From Strigamia acuminata (lineage: Eukaryota > Arthropoda > Chilopoda > Geophilomorpha > Linotaeniidae): a DNA stretch of 64,000 nucleotides. The stretch spans positions 13,436,517 to 13,500,516 of the forward strand of contig OX442318.1 in the NCBI GenBank assembly GCA_949358305.1. The letters are read 5' to 3'. Within the stretch, counting starts at the first letter, position 1. Each line of letters opens with the position of its first letter. The notes below the pieces were generated by a model. That model saw nothing but the letters and a program-made list of their open reading frames with translations. It was not told the DNA's origin and did no database searches. This document shows positions 24,201 through 33,200 of this stretch, piece by piece. A program made the position numbers and the translations under genes.

Positions 24201-27200
24201 TCAATATACCATCCGCAGGCAAACCCTGTGGAAAGAACAAATAGGGATATTAAATACATGGTTTCAATTTATTTAGATATTCACGACCAATGGGATGAAT
24301 ATCTACGCGAATTCGCATTCAGTTTAAGAACGACTGTAACAAGAGGCAGAGATTATTCTCCTGCTTTCTTGAATTTTTTCCGAGAATTACGTATTCCGTG
24401 GGATCCAAGGATTCCCGACGGAATTTTAATTATTGACCCAAAAAATCCGCACTTGTATGTGCAGAAATTAGAAGCAATTATCGCGGAGACGTATCAACAT
24501 ATGATGTCTCATATTTTGGATTTAAGGCGTCGAGTCGATGCCGAAAAATCAGACAAAAAATTCGATAATTTCAGACAAAATGATTTAGTCTGGAGAGAGT
24601 CACATATTCTCTCAAATGCCACGAAAGGAATTTCTGCCGGTATTTCTCCGAAAAGAACAGGGCTATACGTAATTGTAAAAAGATTGCAAGGTGGCGCCTT
24701 TCAACTTCGTCGACTAGCTGATAATAAAAATTATCCAGCAGTCCACGGCACCGAATTACAGCCGTATTTTCCTAAGTTCAACCAAGAAATTTGGTTGGAA
24801 GGGGAAGAAGTAGGTCAAAAAACGAAAAACATCGTAAATACTTTGGATGACTCACAATTGTCCAAAATTCCTATTGACACGGAATCGAATTCGATTGGAA
24901 TATCGAAACCAAAAAATGACGAAGTCGCCCAAATCGATAAACGACTTGAAAATGTTTCTCTCAATGAAAATCTAGAAAAAGAAATATTTTTAGAAGATGA
25001 AACTTCATCAAAAAGTAAAGAAAACTCATCTGACACTCAAGGCGACTCAGATGACAATCTAAACAAACTGGATTGTTCTTCGAAGAAATCAAAGTGCAAT
25101 TTGCGACCCCGCGTTCCGCGAGTCGCGAAATAACTTTTCTTTCACCTTTTGAAAGTTCCCAAAAGGTTCACGAGAGCAAACTCGTGACGTCATCAATAGT
25201 CCGCTATTCAATGACAAACGTCTATAAGTCGTTATAATTAATGACGTCATACGGCGTCCTTAAAACAAGTTCGTTTCCCCAATCAACGAACTTAGCCACT
25301 TTTTCAAAGTAACTGGAAGTGGATGCATCGCGTGCGATACTTTACGACAGTTTTCAGCGAACAATTAAACTGTAAGTAATTTTTCTGAAAGAAAAATAGA
25401 ATAAATTATATTTTATATACTTTATAATTCTTTCTAGCCGAAAGAATTTTGCCATTCAGTGCGAAAAGAAGGCGAATGGCAGACGAAGCCGTCAATCTTC
25501 ATCCAGATGATGAAATGCCGATGGACGAGGCAAACGGAGCCGAGCAATTAACGCTCCAACAACGGGTAATTTATTAAAAATATTTTTACCAAGTGTTTCA
25601 GTCACGAAATTTGAGTAAAGTCAAGTTTTGTGACATCAAACACGAGCCGCTCCAAGTTAAAAATGGCGGCTATAAAAGTCACGTGCTTCAAGCATGTGCG
25701 AAGGGAGTTGCCATAGCAACCAACATCCCTTAGTGGTTCACCGCCACAAGCTTCAAGCTTAAATAATTACAAACAAGAAATTGTTTGTTAATTATTAAAT
25801 AAATTAATCCATTTTATTTATTTTTTCCTCTAGATTGAGCGAGATCGGGAAACGCCTCACGCGCTCCCGGATCACGTTCCGACTCAGCACCCGCTGATAT
25901 TTCGGGCGGCGCTGCCCGAAAAGATCCGAAGACTCAAGACGGACCGGATATCGTGGTGGAAATTGCGTCACGAGTTTTCCGGGGCCGCACTCCAAGGCCT
26001 CGGAGCCAAGGGCCGATTCATCGACCGTCTTCGCGTCCCAGGTGTCGATGAAGTCACCTGGACCTTAGAAGACAGCGCTCCAGGACAAGTCGCTTCCGAC
26101 TTGCTGCACAACCAGTGGCCGGTAACGCCGCAAGAGCGTTACGATCGCCGAAAGGTGGTCAAGGGGGGCCGCATTAATTACGGCGCCCTTACCCAGTTGA
26201 GGAAGAACCTCAAGACGACTCAACGCAAGGTCGTACAGCGGTACCGAAAGTCCGTTCGTGACGGGAAACCGCAATTTCCCGCCACAAAAACCGAGCTTCA
26301 TCAATTGGCGCTCGTCGGGTGCTTCAATGACTTTCCGGGGTTTTTCCCGTCAAAAGCGCTCCGAGCTGCCGCCGCGCAGCTCCTAGTCGACGAAAATCGA
26401 CAGCTGACTCGTCAACTCGAGGCAGATGAGAACGCGCGCTGCGCACTCCCTTTCTTCCGCGAGGACGAAATTCCGGCTCCGACGCCAATCTTTTCCGCGC
26501 CGCAAGACAAGGATTTGAGGGTGGGACGACTCCCTCCCGCTGGATCAAGCACTGGACCACAGCGACGTGAATCCAGCCGCGACCGAGAGGAGCGACAGAG
26601 GCGATCGCGCCCCTACACCACGGACGCGCCACCGAATCGTCCACCGTCGCGAAGAGGCCGAACTCCGGAGTCTTTATTCTCCTCGTCCTCCCAGAGCGTG
26701 GAATCCGACACGACCGTCAAATCCGCGCGCAGTGGCAGAACGGCGTCCACTTACAGAGTGGACAACCCCGCCATTCCATACGCAATGCGTCGTGTTGTCG
26801 GGGATATCTCCCCCGACTTTAGCGTGCCTGTGCCAGGACACGCTAGCCGCTTGCCGGAGCATGGATATGTTGCCCGCTTGCCTGCCGGAGTTAGTAACTT
26901 ACGGCTCCGGCCGTTTTTCAACGAGTCTTTCGGACCCCAGTGGACCTGCTACGAGCAGCAGCCCATTAGAGCGCAGCAAGAAGTGCTCAAGAAGCTGGAC
27001 GCCTACCAAAGCGCCCAGCTCACCGAATCACAGAAGGATTGGCAGAGACTAGCTGAAAGGCTAGAACTCTCCGACATCAAAACGATTGATGATCCCCGTC
27101 TGATGGATTTTCAGCGTCAGCTGATTTCGGGGATGACCAGGGTGTTGTACCCTGGTGTTCTTCCTTCGCCAGGACAGGCGTTGGCGGCCATTACCTACCT

Positions 27201-30200
27201 GTGGACCGCCCCGATGGGCCTGTCGGAGGAAAAAGTCGAGTTGTGGTACCACATCAGACTGGACCCACCTACGATTCTAGCCGAATTAATAAAGCAGATC
27301 GTAGCAAACGGCGAAACTGAAGAGGAAGCCGCCGTTCGGTTGAGGACCGAATGGTCATTTGCGAAGGCCACGGCGCAGCAAGCTCAAAGCATCCCGCTTC
27401 CCGCTACCTGCGCCACAGCAGCCGCGTCGTTAGCTGCTTTCCAGTCGGCTCAAGAAGCGCCTGGATGTTTGTTTTGGACGGAGAACCGAAGAAGTTCTCA
27501 AACTCCATCCGGAGTTCAAGCGGTGACGATGCCCCGCATGCTCCCAGGTGCTGGTCGAGCCCAAGGACGAGGGAATTTGCCCTCGCCAACCTCCGCACCC
27601 GCGTTGGTTTTTGCTGGTTCGCCGAGCCAGTTCGACGACGTCGGAGAAGAGGACTCACGTCCGCCGCCGCCGCCATCAGTCAAGCCAATGAAGAAGGAAT
27701 CGGCCTTCAAAACGTTGATGCGGTTGTATCCGCATTTTTACTTAACGCCGGACACACGGACGGTGTTAAGCAACGACAGTAAACTCTCGAGGCGAGTGTT
27801 TATGTGGCTCGAAGACCACATCCGGGTGTTGAGCCCTCCGTCGATTCTCCATGATCGGCTCCTGAAGGCGCGATTGGCGCCAATGGATCCAATTGAGTTC
27901 GCGGCTATGGGGTTCTTCAACCGAGCCAATTCCGCAAGGATCCTCCAGGTTTGGCTTCACGTCAACCCTGGAATGGTCTCCGGACCAAACGCAGGTCGCG
28001 ACCTGTGTATCGTCAACGAGCGATCAGATCCGCGGAACAACGCCACGGACATGATGCGCCCGTCGACGCCTGAAAAGAGTCAGGGCATGGACGAATCTTA
28101 AATTGGATTCGTTCATTTCTCTCCATGTAAGATTCGTCTTAAATGGGGGGATGTGTGGTGATCTCAAATATTTCACCAACTTAGAAGATAAATTAATTGT
28201 GTCTTCTAATTAATTTGACTGTGGCACACGCCAAGTCGAATCATGTGACGAAGGGGAGGAAACTTCCCTAGGCACATATCACCCCAGGTTGGCTGGGGTG
28301 AAAGACGGTAATTAACCGTTATGGTGCAATATTGGGCAATAATCCTTTGTTGCACCAGTTTCAGCTAATTGCGCAGATTATCTGCGCAATATTGAAGCGT
28401 GCCGGGCTCGCGCCCTAGCTTCAATCGGGACTCTAATCTAAACATCACAACCCACAACATCACTGCGATATTTGCTCCGACAATACGTATTGACAGTGGA
28501 CCGTGACCCGATTAGTTTCACCTGCTATCTTTGTACAAGAAACGTACAAAGCCAGCAATTCAGCTTGATTTAGCCGTTGCTAAATTAAGCTATCGAGAAG
28601 AAGAAGTTTCCCGAAGTGACGTGAACTATCGCCGTCGCAGCAGCGCGAACTGTTGCCACCGCCATCGAACGCCAGTCGGACGCCCGTGACCGTGAACCAC
28701 CGCCGCCGAGCCGTCGTACGAGTTACGGAAGGACCCACGAGAACCATCGTCGCCAGGACCATCGTTCGTGAGTCGTATTACGAAGACATTTTGTCTTCGA
28801 AACAACTTCCAGTTGTCAAGCGCCATCGCCGCGCTTTGTAGCTTGCAACAGTCGTTGCAAGCCCTTCCATTGTTTTCCCGCTCTTTATTTCGCGACATTG
28901 TCGCTTCGTATCATTTTAATTCTTAATTTATTCATTACTAGTCATTTGTATTAAAGTGTAATAAAAACTGTGTGATTTTTACTGATAAAACTGTCTTTTT
29001 ATTTCCTCTTGTTTAAAATTAACCCTAGATAATTTTTGGCCGCGATATAAGTCTTTAACGAGCATTCACCTGCGGTTTCACGCTTATTTATTAGGAATAA
29101 GTGTGATAAAAACCCGGATCGCAGCACCATACACTATAAGCACCAATATTAATTCTAGCCTTCTTCAACTCACTTTCCATTTCATTTGGCAAGGCAAATC
29201 TCATTTATTTACAGGTTTTTCTAAGGTAACCATCTTGACGTCGTGAAGTAGATTTTGGGCAACCAGACTGTTTCACATTTTTAACTGTTCCTGTGCATCC
29301 AAATTTCCTTATTACGTATTGAATGGGTGTTTTACTTATTTTAAGTTGCTTTGAAATGGTTTTCTGGGATATTTTGTCCTTGTGCAGCAAGAAAATTTGG
29401 TATTTCAGGTCATTTGAGAGTTCCTTGGTTTAGGCCATGATGGCAATGAAATGAAGTCATCAAATGATGGTCAGTTATGAATATTGTTGCCCTCATTCAG
29501 ATAAGCAATGAAATTCGTATAAAAATTGCATTGTTACGTCTCATTCTGTGACAAAAGTGGTCTGGTCTAATATTTTTGTCCAGAGAACAAGGCGGTCTAA
29601 TAATTTTGACCAGAGTGAGATTTTTTCAAATCAACTTTTTTGGGGTTTAATTTGATATTTTTATAAGTTTATTTAGTTGTTTTTGAAGGGGGAAAACAGG
29701 TCTTTCCAGTGCATTTTTATTTTTGTATCTATCATTTACCACTCCAAAGTTATTGGGTGAAGAAAATTTTTTTTTGTTGATTTGCTGGTGTGGTCTAATA
29801 CTTTTGGCCATGGGTTGTATCGTAAGTGCCTTAACTGGCCGTTGTGCATTTGGCAGCTTTTCTCCCGTGTTAATTCGCGGTATGACTCCTTGTGTCTTAA
29901 CTGCACATGTTTGAGTATTTACATGGTCATTTCGCGTGCTTAACTCCGCGTATCACCTTTGAATTCCTTTCCTTTCGTTGATCTTTTGTGTTTACACGAC
30001 GTTTTATGCCGCTGATATACGCCTCTGGACTAGAAGTTTGATTCGAGTAGCTAACGAGTTATTATTTCGTCTTTTGTGCGCGATCCGCGCGCGTTTGCTC
30101 GGTCTGGCCACTCCGCCTCCAGGAGTCCCATCCAGATTAGCATTAGCCACGCTAGCGTTGTTTAGTCCGCGCGTGTGCATCATTCTCTTCTATTTTACGA

Positions 30201-33200
30201 TTCCAACAAACCCGGTAAAATTTGTGAAATGATCGAATAGGGGAATAAGCTTGCCGCCACCCTCCAGGCTGCTTATTGTTGCCCGGGCCCTTATTCGGGA
30301 CCAGGCTCTCCCAGTATCGTAACTGGCGCGCCTTTCAAACGCGGTTTCAATCACCAGAAACAACCGGTTCCTGACAATAGATTTGGAGGGGTTTTTTAAT
30401 TAATTAGGGGGTGTCAATAATTTGATCTCTTTTTAAATTAAATTTGAAAAAATTACCGTTTGACGCAAAAAATCGACTTGAAGTCTACTAACACGAAATA
30501 AAAAAAACAGATGTTTGAGGTCAAAAAATTGATTTGGCGGCAGAAATAAGTGCTGCAATTAAAAACACATACTGTAATCAAACGAACAAAAAATGAATAT
30601 TACAAAAATATAACTCACTGGTTGATGGTAATAGCACTCAGGGATAAATGTCCTATGTCTGTATGGTTCCTTTCTTCTGTAATATAGTGTGTTTTGATTT
30701 GGATCATGTGGGAGGTCAACTGCAGATTTGTTAAAACATCGAAATAAATAAGACTGAGCATACAGACACTTGTCGTTTATTTATTTGTACCTGTTCTAAA
30801 TTCAGTGCAGATTCCAAATACTGTTGACAACTCTGATATATTTGCAAATTCCATGACACGATTGATTTCGTCATACTGTAAAAATTATTGTTTGTAAATA
30901 ATAGGCGGTCATGGGATTGTATTTTGGTAATTCCGGAAATTGTTGAAAACTTTTGATAAAATTTTTATAAATTACCGTATCAAAAAATGTTTGAGGTTTT
31001 TTTTTACAGTTAAAAAAATTCTACGGCAATTGTAAGAGGATTAAGGAATAGAAATCAAATTATTTTTGACAACCCATAAAACAAAATTTCCGGGAAAAAT
31101 GCACTTCGTAAAATATTTTCATTTGCTTACTTCCTGCCCATTGATTAATATAGAATGATCCTTAAAATTTTTCGAGGCATTCCATAATTGGAGTGTATCG
31201 TTTGCGATCACAGTTAATGGATGGAGCAAATCTAAGAGTTGGTAATTTTCACAACTATCGTTCAGTCGTGCAGCTAAATTTTGCTTTGCTTGGTGAATCT
31301 TATCATTGTCTTTACAATCGATAATGACTGGAAATTTAATGATCTTGTCTCTAACCAGAGTAACAGTCTTGAAGATTGGAAAATCAAAATACGAACTGAT
31401 CGAGTTGTAAACATTGTACCCCGAGATGACAATCAGAAATATGAATAGGGTGTTTCTCAATTTATTTCTTAGAAATGTTTGATTCTGTAATTTCTTCGTT
31501 CCTTCAAGAATTGTTTGAATTTTCTTTTTCAACTTAGAATTCGGTTTCCTTCTTGGGTGCAACTTGATGAAAGGAATTTTACAACTGTATACACAAATTT
31601 CCATCAGTGTCAGACAAGACATTCCGAAATACAGTCCGATGTTTCCACCAATGTCACACAGCAGAGATATTAGATCGTAAGAGAAATGCTCATGCAATGT
31701 TCGAACATATTTATTAACGACGTAAACTTCCACAGCAGTCTGAGGACTAGGGACATGAGTATACGCTATGCTTTGTTGTGTCACGTCACATAAATCGAGA
31801 CATTTGCAGTATTTGAATATGTCTCTACTTGAGCGGATAAACATGGTCCAATTGAGGAATTCATTTCTTAAATCACTGTCACTGCATTTTGGTAGATGTC
31901 TTGCTTCATAAAATGGATATCTGGAAATTAGTTTAGTTTTATTGAATTCAGTTCTTCATAAGTTGAAAATTGATGTAATCGTTTGCTATTTACACCAGGC
32001 ACATTCATATAAAAACTTAACGTGTAAATTTTTAAATTTAGACTGGTTTAAAATATATAAACAAGTTTAAATGACTATGAATGCAAAAGGTGATTTTCAA
32101 TAATTTCTCTTAGATTAGACTGATCTAATACCTGCATTTGATCATCTTTAGAAGACAAGGACGCACACAGTTTTGTAAATTGTTATTGCAAGGATTTCTT
32201 TTAGTATTGATGAAGTGATACTGAAACAAAAGTTTGAAATAACCAATACCAATAAAAAACATGATAGAGTGTGTGCTTAGGAGCACACAACAGAAGTGAA
32301 GCTTCCAGACATCTTTATCTGAAATGCTAACTAATTTCTGCTGTGATAATTTTATCATTTGCATGCTATATCGCCAAATGAAGTTTTAGTTTAAAAATAC
32401 ATTTTGTTATAACTCTTAAAGAAAACTAGTGATAAACTCCCATTGGTTGGGCACATCGCAAGCTCAAGAATACATATTACTGGATCATGTGATCCTTCTC
32501 AACCAATAAGGAAAAGCCCAATTTAAAATTAATATTAAATATATATTAAATTTAATTGTAAATACATTTGAGGTGGCCAGAACAGATTTAGATACTTGAT
32601 CAGAAACTGAGATTGAAATTCTGTTCGAAACTGTACTTGGACCGGACTAACCGGTTAAGTTTTGTTCTAAAAATAGCCATTAACTAGTTTTTGTCAATCA
32701 TTGTCCCTTTGTGGCAGATAGTTGTGTTTTTAGAGCTACTATTCAATTATTCATTTGTATCTCTGATTCAATGGTCTTGGACGAGTCAATAGCCAATGGG
32801 AGTTTGTCACAAGTTTTATGAAACACAGTACTTGTATAGTGCTCTTACGGTTTGGAAATGAGTAGTAACAATATGCTTAGTCTTGTATTCCTCAAAGTAC
32901 ACACGTTTTCCATGTTTATTAATTTTATACACGAGTTTTCCATGTTTAAATTGATAAGTTTTTTTCTCTGCTGCCATGTAGAAATACGTGTCGTAATGAA
33001 CATGATATTTAATTGGTGATGGATCAATTAATCCCTGAAGAAGTAAAAAACAATTACAGGTACTTTTTCATGATGGCGATTAAGGGTGTAATAATCAGAG
33101 CATAAGTTAAGAACAATGGGCGAGATCACAGATTAGAGGAATACACAGATGCGTGACTTCTGTGAAATCCTTTGTTCTCCCCGTGACCGGAGGAAAACAG

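Larger units (their letters stand above)
16377..29817. mobile_element. 13.4-kb composite bounded by Tc1-like ends and carrying a Ty3/gypsy element
   Basis: The outer termini are CAACCCATGGCCAAAAGTA and its inverse complement, each flanked by TA (16375-16376 and 29818-29819), the hallmark target of Tc1/mariner. Sequence outside the TAs is not inverted, so symmetry stops exactly at the ends. Each arm (about 2 kb, >99% alike by eye) holds a Tc1-like terminus with a transposase N-terminal fragment, a gypsy LTR and ~350 bp of gypsy 3' interior. Between the arms lie gypsy gag, pol and ORF3. No full transposase gene is present, so any mobility would need one in trans. Confidence 0.7.
27795..29817 (+). 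repeat. Right inverted arm of the composite
   Basis: It mirrors 16377-18399. It contains the natural order end of ORF3, polypurine tract (28141-28151), 3' LTR (28152-29126) and then a Tc1-like end running inward. The left arm is therefore likely the derived copy. Confidence 0.8.
15936..30376 (+). repeat. Solo LTR split by the Tc1-bounded composite
   Basis: The halves 15936-16376 and 29818-30376 start TGTCACGG and end CCTGACA, and ATAG flanks both sides (15932-15935 and 30377-30380). Together they make about 1 kb with TG...CA ends and a 4-bp target duplication, as expected for a solo LTR left by LTR-LTR recombination. It lies in intron 5 of the DEG/ENaC gene. Confidence 0.65.

Noticed and set aside
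29978-30232. 84-codon ORF
   Set aside because: It lies in the right half of the split solo LTR and has no motif.
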